Notes: a model not told the origin generated them from the sequence alone. A DNA stretch of 58,148 bases from Granulosicoccus sp. (GCA_020627685.1 JAHDGK010000032.1:1-58148); one strand, 5' to 3'; shown: positions 46,094-55,190, counted from the first letter of the stretch. A program made the numbers and translations.

Positions 46094-47397
46094 TCATCAC
46101 CGACACGCTGTTACAGAGAAGAGCTGACGAGAATAATCCGATTGTTGTCGGCATGGTGGGCGCTGGCGCCATGGCCAAAGGTGTCGCCTTACAGCTCATC
46201 AAATACTGCCCTGGATTTCACCTCGCAGCTGTGAGTAATCGCACAGTATCTGCGGCTGAAGATTTGTATCGACAGGCAGGGGTAAGCACGCTAGCGCATC
46301 CAGATACTCAATCGGATTTGGATTCGTCAATTGCGCGTGGAGAATTCAGCGTTGTCGATGACCCGTCTTTACTCTGCCGCTCCGAACATATCGATGTATT
46401 GCTCGAGGTTACCGGAGCTGTCGAATTCGGAGCTCATGTGGTATCCGATGCTGTTGCGCACGCTAAGCACGTTGTCATGATGAACGCTGAATTGGATAGC
46501 ACCGTGGGCCCCATTTTAAAGACATATGCGGACCGGCAAGGTGTCATCTTAACGAACGTGGACGGTGACCAGCCAGGCGTACTGATGAATCTTTATCGCT
46601 TCGTTAAAGGCATTGGCGTCACACCGGTACTTTGCGGAAACATAAAAGGATTGCAAGACCCTTACCGCACTCCCACTACGCAAAAAGGGTTCGCAGAACG
46701 ATGGAAACAAAGTGCGCCGATGGTGACCTCATTTGCCGATGGAACCAAAATTTCGTTTGAGCAGGCTTTGGTCGCCAATGCCACTGGGATGCGTGTAGCT
46801 CAACGGGGTATGTTCGGTCCGAGTGTCAATAATTCAGAACATATTGACAACGCAGCAGACTGGTACCCGATTGACCTTACAACGCATGAAACGGGTATTG
46901 TCGACTACGTGGTAGGCGCAAGCCCGGGACCCGGCGTATTCGTTTTAGGAACGCACGACGACCCTGCACAAAAACACTTTCTTGAATTATACAAGCTTGG
47001 CACCGGACCGATTTATAGCTTTTATACGCCGTATCATTTATGCCATTTTGAAGTTCACAATACCATTGCAAGAGCGGTATTACTCAACGATGCCACCATC
47101 ACGCCAACTTTCGGCCCCTGTGTTGACGTCGTTGCCATAGCCAAGCGTGATTTACGCGCGGGGGAGAAACTCGATGGAATTGGTCACTATATGACGTATG
47201 GTCAGTGTGAGAACGCAGATCTTGTATATAAGCAGAAGCTGCTGCCCATTGGCCTTGCCGAGGGCTGCGTATTGACTAGAGATATCAAGAAAGACAGCAC
47301 CCTGACCTTTCACGATGTTGATATCCCCGATGGACGATTGGTTGATCAGTTAAGGACTGAACAAAACCAGTATTTTTTCAAGGAGAAACCCGAATAA
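46090..47397 (+). CDS. NAD(P)-dependent oxidoreductase with a SAF domain
   Basis: Protein of 435 residues. The N-terminal Rossmann fold (VGMVGAGAMAKGVALQL) resembles homoserine dehydrogenase and GFO/IDH/MocA enzymes, followed by LLEVTGAVEFGAHV. The C-terminal part (about 345-425, RDLRAGEKLDGIG, LTRDIKKDSTLTFHDVDI) is a SAF domain. Relatives are frequent in polysaccharide loci, next to CDP- or dTDP-sugar genes, but I know of no settled reaction. The ATG overlaps the Smr stop and its own stop overlaps rfbF (TAATG), so it belongs to the sugar cassette. Confidence 0.8.
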   Translation: MIITDTLLQRRADENNPIVVGMVGAGAMAKGVALQLIKYCPGFHLAAVSNRTVSAAEDLYRQAGVSTLAHPDTQSDLDSSIARGEFSVVDDPSLLCRSEHIDVLLEVTGAVEFGAHVVSDAVAHAKHVVMMNAELDSTVGPILKTYADRQGVILTNVDGDQPGVLMNLYRFVKGIGVTPVLCGNIKGLQDPYRTPTTQKGFAERWKQSAPMVTSFADGTKISFEQALVANATGMRVAQRGMFGPSVNNSEHIDNAADWYPIDLTTHETGIVDYVVGASPGPGVFVLGTHDDPAQKHFLELYKLGTGPIYSFYTPYHLCHFEVHNTIARAVLLNDATITPTFGPCVDVVAIAKRDLRAGEKLDGIGHYMTYGQCENADLVYKQKLLPIGLAEGCVLTRDIKKDSTLTFHDVDIPDGRLVDQLRTEQNQYFFKEKPE

Positions 47398-48173
47398 TGA
47401 AAGCGGTGATTCTGGCAGGAGGACTGGGTACACGTATTAGCGAAGAGACGTCAATCCGGCCAAAGCCGATGGTTGAGATCGGTGATATGCCTATCATATG
47501 GCACATCATGAAAATCTACGAACGTTTCGACATCACAGACTTCGTTGTGCTTTGTGGCTACAAAGGACACATACTGAAAGACTTTTTCGCAAGCTATGCC
47601 ATGCGGCGTTCTTCCATCGAAGTTGACATGCAACAAGGCACAGTAAATCTCTTGTCTCCCAATCGGGAAAAATGGAACGTTAAGCTCATTGATACCGGTG
47701 AGTCCACCATGACTGGTGGAAGAATTAAACGAGCAGCAGAGTACATTGGCGATGAAACCTTTCTTCTGACCTATGGCGATGGCGTCTGCAATGTCGACAT
47801 GACAAGCTTAATAGCAACGCACAAAAACGATAATGCACTTGTGACGTTAACCGCCGTGCAACCACCGGGGCGCTTTGGCGCTCTGGTTCTGGGCGATGCT
47901 CAAACGAGGGTTTCAGAGTTTCAGGAAAAACCTGAAGGAGATGGCGCTTGGATAAATGGCGGATACTTTGTGGTTGAACCCAAGGCCTTGGAATACATTG
48001 ACGGTGATAGCACCTCATGGGAAAAAGAGCCTCTCGTTAATATTGCCAAAGCAGGAAAACTTAGCGCCTACAAACACAGAGGTTTTTGGCAACCAATGGA
48101 TACGTTAAGAGATAAAAACTATTTGGAATCGCTCTGGGTGCAAGATAAAGCTCCATGGAAAACGTGGCAGTAG
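47397..48173 (+). CDS. rfbF: Glucose-1-phosphate cytidylyltransferase
   Basis: Makes CDP-glucose from glucose 1-phosphate and CTP, 258 residues. The nucleotidyltransferase signature GGLGTRISEETSIRPKPM and the downstream LTYGDGVCNVD and WINGGYFVVEPK segments identify RfbF. It overlaps the preceding oxidoreductase by one base and abuts the next gene (TAG-ATG), so the cassette is read as one unit. Confidence 0.95.
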   Translation: MKAVILAGGLGTRISEETSIRPKPMVEIGDMPIIWHIMKIYERFDITDFVVLCGYKGHILKDFFASYAMRRSSIEVDMQQGTVNLLSPNREKWNVKLIDTGESTMTGGRIKRAAEYIGDETFLLTYGDGVCNVDMTSLIATHKNDNALVTLTAVQPPGRFGALVLGDAQTRVSEFQEKPEGDGAWINGGYFVVEPKALEYIDGDSTSWEKEPLVNIAKAGKLSAYKHRGFWQPMDTLRDKNYLESLWVQDKAPWKTWQ

Positions 48174-48713
48174 ATGGACTTTCAATCAACAAACATTTTA
48201 GGCGCCTACCTCGTTCATTTAAACAAATTGGAAGATGAGAGAGGGTTTTTCGCACGCGTTTTTTGTGTCGATGAATTCAAACAGGCAGGCATTACAAGTG
48301 ACGTTGTCCAAGCGAATCTTTCGCACAATACTCACAAAGGAACCGTTCGGGGAATGCACTACCAGATAGCCCCGGCACTGGAAACTAAACTGGTACGCTG
48401 CATTAAAGGCTCTATTCAAGATACGATCGTCGACATGCGCCTCGACTCAGAAACATACAAGCAACATGTCTCAGTGACTCTTTCGGCAGATAACGGCAAC
48501 GCGTTGTTTGTACCGGCTATGTGTGCCCACGGATTCCAAACCCTTGAGGACAACACAGATGTGTTGTACATGGTATCCGGCGCATATACACCAGCTTATG
48601 AGCGTGGACTCAGACACGATGATCCGGCCTTAAGTATTAACTGGCCTTTGCCGGTTAATCATATTTCTGAAAAAGATGCGTCCTGGTCTCTACTTGAAAA
48701 CGTCAACACCTAA
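48174..48713 (+). CDS. RmlC-like sugar 3,5-epimerase
   Basis: Cupin-fold protein of 179 residues of the dTDP-4-dehydrorhamnose 3,5-epimerase family. The active-site segment is RGMHYQI, and the family's VDMRLDSETYKQ, VPAMCAHGFQTLED and GAYTPAYERGLRHDDP blocks are present. Lying between rfbF and rfbG, it is expected to act on CDP-4-dehydro-6-deoxyglucose or a product of it rather than on dTDP-4-dehydrorhamnose. That substrate is inference from position. Confidence 0.88.
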   Translation: MDFQSTNILGAYLVHLNKLEDERGFFARVFCVDEFKQAGITSDVVQANLSHNTHKGTVRGMHYQIAPALETKLVRCIKGSIQDTIVDMRLDSETYKQHVSVTLSADNGNALFVPAMCAHGFQTLEDNTDVLYMVSGAYTPAYERGLRHDDPALSINWPLPVNHISEKDASWSLLENVNT

Positions 48714-48714
48714 T

Positions 48715-49794
48715 ATGATTAACTCTGATTTCTGGCGTGGCAAAAAAGTTCTTCTGACCGGTCATACAGGCTTTAAAGGCAGCTGGATGTCACTCTGGCT
48801 TAACGAGCTAGGATGCACAGTCTATGGGTACGCACTACAACCGGATTCCTCTATCAATCTATACGAAGAAGCCGACGTTGATTCAATAGTTAACTCATTG
48901 ATAGCAGATGTCCGTGATGCCGATACTTTGAACAACTACGTTATGCAGGTGCAGCCTGACATCATCTTTCACCTTGCCGCACAACCCATCGTAAGAGAGT
49001 CATTTAAAGACCCAGTTGCTACCATTGACACCAACGTCATGGGAACGGTAAACCTTTTAGAGGCAGCCCGTAAAATAGATTCTGTAAAAGCAATTGTTGT
49101 TGTCACCAGTGACAAGTGCTACGACAACAAAGAATGGCAATGGGGGTATCGCGAAAACGAAGCACTCGGCGGACATGATCCCTACAGCGCAAGCAAGGCT
49201 TGCGCTGAGCTGATAACGCAATGCTACCGATTGTCTTTCATGGGCAACACAGGCGCTAACGCTCATCAATGTGCGGTTGCAAGCGCCAGAGCCGGAAATG
49301 TTATTGGTGGTGGCGATTGGTCCACTGACCGATTGATCCCGAATATCGTCGATAGCGTCAACAATGATATCGATGTCGTATTAAGAAACCCTTCAGCCAT
49401 TCGCCCTTGGCAACATGTGCTTGAACCATTGGCAGGCTACATTATGCTAGCTGAAAAACTCGCCACGGAAGGACACGCCTATGCCGAAGCCTGGAACTTT
49501 GGGCCGCAAGACAGTGATGCACGATCCGTCTCGTGGATAACTGAGCAACTCATTCAGTTGTTCGATTCTGAAAGCCATTGGCGCTTAGATAGCGCACAGC
49601 ATCCCCATGAGGCCCAACATTTAAAGTTGGATTGTTCCAAAGCACAAAACCGGTTGAATTGGAAACCCACATGGTCCCTGTCAGAATGTTTACATGAAAT
49701 CGTTGTATGGCATCAAGCTCACGCAGCCAATGAAGACATGCGTAAAGTGTCGCTTGAAACAATCCAGCGATATTCTAAAAAGATCGAAAGTTAG
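48715..49794 (+). CDS. rfbG: CDP-glucose 4,6-dehydratase
   Basis: Short-chain dehydrogenase/reductase of 359 residues that makes CDP-4-dehydro-6-deoxyglucose. NAD binding is by GHTGFKGSWM (about 16-25), and the catalytic Tyr-x3-Lys is in PYSASKACAE. SDKCYDNKEW is an RfbG hallmark. The start is the ATG at 48715, one base after the epimerase stop. It is the last gene of the cassette; no rfbH or glycosyltransferase follows. It overlaps the convergent EamA gene by four bases. Confidence 0.95.
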   Translation: MINSDFWRGKKVLLTGHTGFKGSWMSLWLNELGCTVYGYALQPDSSINLYEEADVDSIVNSLIADVRDADTLNNYVMQVQPDIIFHLAAQPIVRESFKDPVATIDTNVMGTVNLLEAARKIDSVKAIVVVTSDKCYDNKEWQWGYRENEALGGHDPYSASKACAELITQCYRLSFMGNTGANAHQCAVASARAGNVIGGGDWSTDRLIPNIVDSVNNDIDVVLRNPSAIRPWQHVLEPLAGYIMLAEKLATEGHAYAEAWNFGPQDSDARSVSWITEQLIQLFDSESHWRLDSAQHPHEAQHLKLDCSKAQNRLNWKPTWSLSECLHEIVVWHQAHAANEDMRKVSLETIQRYSKKIES

Positions 49795-50693
49795 CCCGAT
49801 ACCGGTTTTTTTCGAGACCAAAGCCTGCCGTCAATGATAGACAGCCCCAGTCCAATTAAGGCCATTCCGATGAAATGCTGACTGGACAGCCTTTCGTCTA
49901 AAAAGTAATAACCTAAGACAATGGCAGAGACGGGTATTAAAAACGTCACTAGTGATAAATTGACTGCTCCGGCAGATGACAAAATCTTAAAGTAGAGGAT
50001 GTAAGCCAAAGAGGTAGAAAACACAGCAAGTGCAACAACAGAAAGCCAAACACCGGTGCCCGGCATGGCAAGGGATAAGGGTTGGTCCACTATTAACGTG
50101 ATGGGAAGCAACAGCAACGTCGAGGCTGTCACCTGTCCTGCTGCTGTTGTTATAGGGTGCAAGCCCATCGTTTTAAATCGCCTGCCATACACACTGGCAA
50201 ATCCATAGGAGACTGCAGCGGCAATGATGGCCAGTTGCGGTAGCAAGGTATTTCCATCGAACGTGAGCTCTGCGAAACCAATCATATAGGCCGTCCCAAT
50301 AAAGCCGCAGATGACCCCGAGCAGTTTCGAAGCAGTCAGCTTCTCATCAGAGAGCAACAAGCCAGCGATGAGCACACCGAATAGAGGCGTAGTCGCATTA
50401 AAAATAGACGCCAGCCCTGAGTCTATATAACTCTGCCCCCACACGATGAGGGTAAACGGTATGACATTGTTTAATACCCCCATAAACAACAACGCAAACC
50501 AGGCAGCCATACTAGTTGGTGTAGGTATGCCGGTCGCGAACACCACCAACCAAAGCACAACAGCTGCAATGGAGACACGGCAAAAAACCAATGTCAGCAT
50601 AGGGAGCTCTTTGACGGCCACACCCACAAAGAAAAACGATCCACCCCACAACAGGGAGAGCGCGATCAGCAATGCCCAAGTGCGAGCATTCAT
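49791..50693 (-). CDS. EamA/DMT-family exporter
   Basis: Membrane protein of 300 residues with ten predicted transmembrane segments in two EamA repeats (SLLWGGSFFFVGVAVKELPML in the first, SYGFASVYGRRFK and VTFLIPVSAIVLGYYFLDERL in the second). Family members export amino acids or other metabolites; the substrate is not evident. I use the ATG at 50693 over a TTG at 50732. It lies convergent with rfbG and 88 bases downstream of the start side of the kinase gene. Confidence 0.88.
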   Translation of the reverse strand: MNARTWALLIALSLLWGGSFFFVGVAVKELPMLTLVFCRVSIAAVVLWLVVFATGIPTPTSMAAWFALLFMGVLNNVIPFTLIVWGQSYIDSGLASIFNATTPLFGVLIAGLLLSDEKLTASKLLGVICGFIGTAYMIGFAELTFDGNTLLPQLAIIAAAVSYGFASVYGRRFKTMGLHPITTAAGQVTASTLLLLPITLIVDQPLSLAMPGTGVWLSVVALAVFSTSLAYILYFKILSSAGAVNLSLVTFLIPVSAIVLGYYFLDERLSSQHFIGMALIGLGLSIIDGRLWSRKKPVSG

Positions 50694-50781
50694 GGATTTA
50701 TCGATGGCAGAAGTCAAAGGGGTAACTGGCAAAAGGCTAAAATCCGATCGTAACAGAACGCTCGGAATAAGAAACTGCTAA

Positions 50782-52095
50782 TTACGACTTCACTGTGAAC
50801 TGGAAAGAAAAACCGTTAGGTGACCTATTTTCAAAGGAAAGCTCACCACCAAGCGCTCCTGCTACCTCATGGCAAATAGCCAGACCTAAACCTGCGCCTA
50901 TTCCGGTTGCTCTATCATCCGGTCGGTAAAAAGGCTCATGGAGATTTTCCAAATGTGTTGTATCAACCCCTGGGCCGTTATCCAACACACGGAACACAAC
51001 ACTCCCACCTTCCCGATACAAATCGACAATAATTTCACCCCCTTCCGGTGTGAACTTTATCGCGTTAGACAATGCATTCCTTATCAAATGCTGAAGTTGG
51101 TTGTTTACGTCTACGACATCCACTGACTCAATTCTATTCACTTCAAGCTCAATATTTTTATCTTCAGCCAGTATGTAGAGATCAGCTATTTGCAGCTTTA
51201 GCTGCTCATCAAAACTTACAGTCACCGTGGCTTGTTGATCGACAGCTTGGGCCCTGGCTAAATCCAGCAACTGGTTCAATAGCCTTTGCAATCGTTGAAC
51301 ACTTTCTGTTAAAGACGCCTGGCGGGCCTCCTGTGTTTGCGGGTCAGGAGCCTTTTGTAAGTTTTCGAGCTCAAGCGATAGAGCAGTAATCGGTGTGCGA
51401 AGTTCGTGTGCAGCGTCAGCGATGAATCGGCGTTGACGTTGGTTATAGGCTTCATTCTTCTCAAGCAATGAATCAATCGCTGACACGAACGGCACGACCT
51501 CAACCGGAATATCCCCTTTGCTGCCTGAATCGAGCGTCAGTGAATTATCATCGCCTATTCGATGAGTCAGCCTATTGAGCGGTTTGAAACTATGCCGCAC
51601 AATCCAAGTGACCAATAAAGGAATTAAAAGCAGCAATAACAACAGTGGCAAAGCGGTATTGATGGCACTCTTTTTAGCGATTTCAGTGCTAACACTTAGC
51701 TTTTGTACAATCGCCAGACGGCTGTCACTGCTATCGCGTACAACAATAAGCACACGCCACAGTGTGCGCTTTGCCGCAATGGTATGAAATCCGTTTTTAA
51801 TGTCAGGTTTTATATTGAAACCGTGGCGATTGTTTCCGCCAACTTCCCAAACACGCACGCCGTCATCGTAGTCGGAGTCTTTAAATAGCGCGGGATCGTA
51901 TTGAACATCGATTTGGTTGCTGGTCAACAGGTTAGCAACAGACAAGAGCGTTTCGTCCTGATTGTCGCTTGCCTCCAGATAAGAGGACACAGCAGCAGCT
52001 CCGGTTGCTAGGATAAGCACCGCGATCAGCGTAATTAGTAACGCGACCGCCAGGCGCCTACTAAGTACCGGATTACCACTCGCCCGCTTTATCAT
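50782..52095 (-). CDS. Two-component sensor histidine kinase
   Basis: Membrane sensor of 437 residues. Two transmembrane segments (about 16-38 and 142-165) frame a periplasmic domain of about 100 residues. A HAMP-like region follows, then HisKA with the phospho-His in FIADAAHELRTPITAL, and the ATPase boxes QHLIRNALSNAIKF, DNGPGVD and GIGAGLGLAICHEVAGA. It resembles the PmrB/QseC group. The ATG at 52095 overlaps the regulator stop by one base (TAATG). The signal is unknown. Confidence 0.92.
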   Translation of the reverse strand: MIKRASGNPVLSRRLAVALLITLIAVLILATGAAAVSSYLEASDNQDETLLSVANLLTSNQIDVQYDPALFKDSDYDDGVRVWEVGGNNRHGFNIKPDIKNGFHTIAAKRTLWRVLIVVRDSSDSRLAIVQKLSVSTEIAKKSAINTALPLLLLLLLIPLLVTWIVRHSFKPLNRLTHRIGDDNSLTLDSGSKGDIPVEVVPFVSAIDSLLEKNEAYNQRQRRFIADAAHELRTPITALSLELENLQKAPDPQTQEARQASLTESVQRLQRLLNQLLDLARAQAVDQQATVTVSFDEQLKLQIADLYILAEDKNIELEVNRIESVDVVDVNNQLQHLIRNALSNAIKFTPEGGEIIVDLYREGGSVVFRVLDNGPGVDTTHLENLHEPFYRPDDRATGIGAGLGLAICHEVAGALGGELSFENRSPNGFSFQFTVKS

Positions 52096-52751
52096 TACTT
52101 CGGCACCATCCAACCTAGACCGCGAACATTTTTGATTGCACCTTTTTCTGTCTTTTTTCTCAGGCTGTGTATGAGGAATTCAATGGCATTGCTGTTGACC
52201 TCCTCATCCCAACCGTAGGTTTTTTCTTCGAGCTCATCTCTTGCGAATATGCGCCCTGGATTCAATAACAAGGCATGCAAAAGTCTGTACTCTTTTCCGG
52301 TTAATTCTATAGCCTCGTCTTTATAGGAGGCTTGTTTGTTGGAGGGGTCAATCGTAAACACACCATTTGAAAGCAACGGTTGGGCGTTGCCCGAGTGTCG
52401 GCGCGTTACTGCCCTCACTCGAGCCATCAATTCATCGACCCTAAAGGGTTTTACTAAATAATCATCAGCTCCTAAGTCCAACCCTGCGATACGGTCTTCG
52501 GTTGCATCCCTGGCTGTGATCATAATGACGGGAATTTGATTACCGTCTTGCCGCAAATTTTTCAGAACGCTTAAGCCATCCTTCTTGGGCAATCCGATAT
52601 CGAGCAACACCAATTCGAATGAACCTGCGCTAATGCTGGCCAACGCAGCGCTACCATCTTTGACCCAGTCCGCAGCCAACCCAGCGTCATCAAGAGCGCT
52701 GGCGATGGCTGCACCAATTTGTGGATCGTCTTCGACAAGTAAAATTCGCAT
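52095..52751 (-). CDS. OmpR/PhoB-family response regulator
   Basis: DNA-binding response regulator of 218 residues from the ATG at 52751. The receiver has the acidic pocket (LLVEDD), phosphoacceptor Asp in LVLLDIGLP (about 51) and Lys in DYLVKPFR. The winged helix (about 125-218) includes ELTGKEYRLLHALLLNPGRIF and NVRGLGWM. It resembles PmrA/QseB. It lies 16 bases after the small membrane protein gene and overlaps the kinase by one base. A matching tandem repeat is present in the operon promoter. Confidence 0.94.
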   Translation of the reverse strand: MRILLVEDDPQIGAAIASALDDAGLAADWVKDGSAALASISAGSFELVLLDIGLPKKDGLSVLKNLRQDGNQIPVIMITARDATEDRIAGLDLGADDYLVKPFRVDELMARVRAVTRRHSGNAQPLLSNGVFTIDPSNKQASYKDEAIELTGKEYRLLHALLLNPGRIFARDELEEKTYGWDEEVNSNAIEFLIHSLRKKTEKGAIKNVRGLGWMVPK

Positions 52752-52767
52752 AGGCTTAATGTTACGC

Positions 52768-53103
52768 CTAGTTGGCTTCAGTCGCTGCCGTCTCAGTCGC
52801 GTCAACCCGTGAATCAGATTGTGTATCTACGACAGGATCAGCCGCTGCTGCATCACGCTCCATCTTTTTCTTAAGCGCCCATGCTGACAACGCAATGAAT
52901 GGCACCAGAGCTAATGAAATTGCGATAAAAAATGCGCTGGCGAAAAAACCGGCAACCATTAACCCGACAACTGTCAGTGCAGCTATGGGACGAACAACCC
53001 ATCGGGTGAATGTATCCTGCTTGTCGAAATCCAGAATGCGATTGATTTCTTCGTTGTTCAATTTAGTGCCATCGATATTCAAAGTGTTTGTTGAGTTGAT
53101 CAT
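52768..53103 (-). CDS. Small membrane protein heading the two-component operon
   Basis: Protein of 111 residues from the ATG at 53103, which has AGAGGA eight bases upstream; the longer frame to 53220 runs through the promoter. A soluble N-terminal part of about 45 residues (NEEINRILDFDKQDTFTRW) is followed by one or two hydrophobic segments (about 48-90), a KKKMERD motif and an acidic C-terminus rich in Asp, Ala and Thr. I do not recognize a family. Its position ahead of the regulator suggests an accessory or target of the system. Confidence 0.75.
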   Translation of the reverse strand: MINSTNTLNIDGTKLNNEEINRILDFDKQDTFTRWVVRPIAALTVVGLMVAGFFASAFFIAISLALVPFIALSAWALKKKMERDAAAADPVVDTQSDSRVDATETAATEAN

Positions 53104-53129
53104 GCTTATGTCCTCTAGTTGTGTAAGTC

Positions 53130-53143
53130 CAGCAATATTGCTG
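53130..53143. repeat. 14-base perfect palindrome in the leader of the two-component operon
   Basis: CAGCAATATTGCTG is a perfect palindrome, lying between the probable -10 box and the ribosome binding site of the small membrane protein gene. It could be an operator or a leader hairpin. Confidence 0.45.
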
Positions 53144-53151
53144 TTATGGAC

Positions 53152-53186
53152 ATAGTAGGGAGCGAAAATTAGGAGAAACTTAGGAG
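53152..53186 (-). promoter_or_regulatory. Tandem PmrA-like box with -10 element
   Basis: On the minus strand CTCCTAA occurs twice (53186-53180 and 53175-53169), four bases apart and with an 11-base period. Written as hexamers it is CCTAAG-N5-CCTAAT, close to the PmrA box YTTAAK-N5-YTTAAK. A TACTAT -10-like box (53157-53152) follows 11 bases after the second copy, the position where such activators replace the -35. Confidence 0.6.
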
Positions 53187-53232
53187 CCCTAATGTTTAGA
53201 AACAAAACGGCAAAATGCACTTTAATGCATAT

Positions 53233-54045
53233 TTAACGTGAAGTAAGTCTCGCATACAGCCGGTCAAGCACCTGACGAACTTCTGGCTTGTGCCGTTCTT
53301 CGTGGTGCGTAACCAGCCACTGCATATGCTCAAGCTCATCAATGTCATCAGATATGCGCGAGATACCCGAAACATTCTCCCCAATAAAGGTCGGTAACAC
53401 GGTCTTGGCAGCGCCTGCAATGACCATATCCAAAGCACTGCGAGGATCATTCACCTCAACACAACGCTCATCGTTAATCTGTGATCGCATCCACTGAGCA
53501 CTCGGCGTGGGACTAAGACCGCAAGCCCAACAGTCAACCGCATCGTCAACCGCGTAAACGGCGAATCGGATTTTACAGGTATGCCTTCCAGCCAAACTAA
53601 TCTGTGTAGGACGGCGATTTCGGATACCAATAACAGCCTCCCGATGCGCTATATCCAGCGTTTCATTGGCCGAAATAAATTGAAGAACAACCGATGGGTC
53701 GCTGTTAAGCGACGCCACATGTCGGCTCAGATAATGAGTAACCCATGTGCCCGCAGATATTTTTATACGACGAATCGAGCCTGCGCCCGGGCGTATCAAT
53801 GGGCTAATACTGTCTTCTAGAGTGGTGGCTGTTTCGAGTAATTTTTGCCCCTGGTCAGTCAACGTGTATCCCCGAGGCAAGCGTTTGAACAAATCCTGTC
53901 CTATTCGACTCTCCAAAGCGAGCATACGCCTGCCTAAAGTCGGAGCACTCTTTTCAGTGATCTGAGCTGCTGCTGCCAAACCACCTCCCCTAGCCACAGC
54001 CAAAAAAAGCCGCAGATCATCCCAATCAAAGTTCGTTTCATTCAT
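53233..54045 (-). CDS. LysR-family transcriptional regulator
   Basis: Regulator of 270 residues, slightly short for the family. The N-terminal winged helix (about 6-65, DDLRLFLAVARGGGLAAAAQI, TLGRRMLALESRIGQDLFKR) is typical. The effector domain follows and is shortened near its end. It diverges from an aldo/keto reductase gene with 84 bases between, the usual layout in which a LysR protein controls its neighbour and itself. Confidence 0.9.
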   Translation of the reverse strand: MNETNFDWDDLRLFLAVARGGGLAAAAQITEKSAPTLGRRMLALESRIGQDLFKRLPRGYTLTDQGQKLLETATTLEDSISPLIRPGAGSIRRIKISAGTWVTHYLSRHVASLNSDPSVVLQFISANETLDIAHREAVIGIRNRRPTQISLAGRHTCKIRFAVYAVDDAVDCWACGLSPTPSAQWMRSQINDERCVEVNDPRSALDMVIAGAAKTVLPTFIGENVSGISRISDDIDELEHMQWLVTHHEERHKPEVRQVLDRLYARLTSR

Positions 54046-54068
54046 GAAATGAACATTACATTCAAAAC

Positions 54069-54084
54069 CATTGTTAATGCAATG
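54069..54084. promoter_or_regulatory. Candidate operator between the LysR gene and the reductase
   Basis: CATTG and CAATG form an inverted repeat with a six-base centre (54069-54084) in the 84-base divergent gap. It does not show an exact T-N11-A motif, so binding by the LysR protein is only a possibility. Confidence 0.3.
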
Positions 54085-54129
54085 TCAGAGTGATTCCATA
54101 TCAGCACCTTCATTAATCAGGAAACAGCC

Positions 54130-55122
54130 ATGAAATTCCTTGAATCAGAAACAGCGCCGCTTGGACTTGGGTGCTGGCCAATCGGTGGCGCCATGTACGC
54201 GGCTGACGGTCAATCATTGGGCTACACACAATCCGATGACGCTGAGTCAGTCAGAGCGATTCACGCAGCTCTCGCCAATGGCATTACCCTTTTTGATACG
54301 GCAGCCGCTTATGGTGCTGGCCATTCTGAAAGACTGCTTGCCAAAGCACTAAAAAATCGGCCAGACGCTCTAGTTGTAACAAAAATAGGTATCGCCATTG
54401 ATGAGAAATCCAGAACGCTGCTCGGAGAAGACAGAGATCCTGCAAATGTAAAAACAGCTATTGATGCATGTCTTACCAGACTCGATCGTGACGTCATAGA
54501 CCTGCTACTTCTGCACCCAAATGAAACGCCTATAGACGCGGCCGCCATGCTGTTTTCAGAAATGGAGAAAGCTATGCAACAAGGTAAGGTTAGAGCTTTT
54601 GGTTGGAGTACAGATTTTATCGCTAACGTAGACGCAACAAAACACCTTGAAGGATTTAAAGCAGTTGAACACGCGATGCACGTCTTGATGGATGCTCCCG
54701 ATATGCAACGACTGACAAAAGAGCAAAACCTGCATGCTCTGATACGCTCGCCTCTTGCGATGGGACTGCTGTCCGGGAAATACGACATCAATACCAGCAT
54801 CCCAAACGGGGACGTACGTGCGACTAATCAAGGCTGGGTTCAATACTACATTGATGGAAAACCCAATCCAGCCTATATGCAATTGTTTGATGCAATCAGA
54901 GAACTATTGCAATCAAACGGCAGAACGGTTGTGCAAGGTGCATTAAGTTGGCTCTGGGGAAAATCTGATCACAATATACCTATTCCCGGTGCGCGGACGG
55001 TCGAACAGGTTGAGGGCTTAGCCAAGGCGTTGTCATTTGGCCCACTACCCTCTCAGATTGTCTCTGAAATAGAGGGGTTAGTGGGTACAGAGTTTGTTAG
55101 CCATGGCGATAGTTCTCGTTGA
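54130..55122 (+). CDS. Aldo/keto reductase
   Basis: NADPH-dependent oxidoreductase of 330 residues with a TIM-barrel fold. Catalytic Asp and Tyr lie in ITLFDTAAAYGAGHSER, Lys in ALVVTKIGI, and His in LLLLHPNE. The cofactor-binding end reads NIPIPGARTVEQVEG. The substrate is unknown. A clear AGGAAA precedes the ATG. It is probably controlled by the divergent LysR protein; the EamA gene downstream could be part of the same unit. Confidence 0.92.
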   Translation: MKFLESETAPLGLGCWPIGGAMYAADGQSLGYTQSDDAESVRAIHAALANGITLFDTAAAYGAGHSERLLAKALKNRPDALVVTKIGIAIDEKSRTLLGEDRDPANVKTAIDACLTRLDRDVIDLLLLHPNETPIDAAAMLFSEMEKAMQQGKVRAFGWSTDFIANVDATKHLEGFKAVEHAMHVLMDAPDMQRLTKEQNLHALIRSPLAMGLLSGKYDINTSIPNGDVRATNQGWVQYYIDGKPNPAYMQLFDAIRELLQSNGRTVVQGALSWLWGKSDHNIPIPGARTVEQVEGLAKALSFGPLPSQIVSEIEGLVGTEFVSHGDSSR

Positions 55123-55133
55123 CTGCGTGCACA

Positions 55134-55164
55134 TTGAACGCTCAAGCGAGCAGTCTTGTATAGT
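55134..55164 (+). promoter_or_regulatory. Candidate promoter of the second EamA gene
   Basis: TTGAAC (55134-55139) and TATAGT (55159-55164) lie 19 bases apart upstream of the ATG at 55191. The spacing is slightly long, so this is tentative. Confidence 0.3.
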
Positions 55165-55190
55165 TATATACGTACACATTTAGTTTGCTC

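Noticed and set aside
53104-53220. N-terminal extension of the small membrane protein to 53220
   Set aside because: Covers the tandem repeat and -10 box; the ATG at 53103 has a good ribosome binding site.
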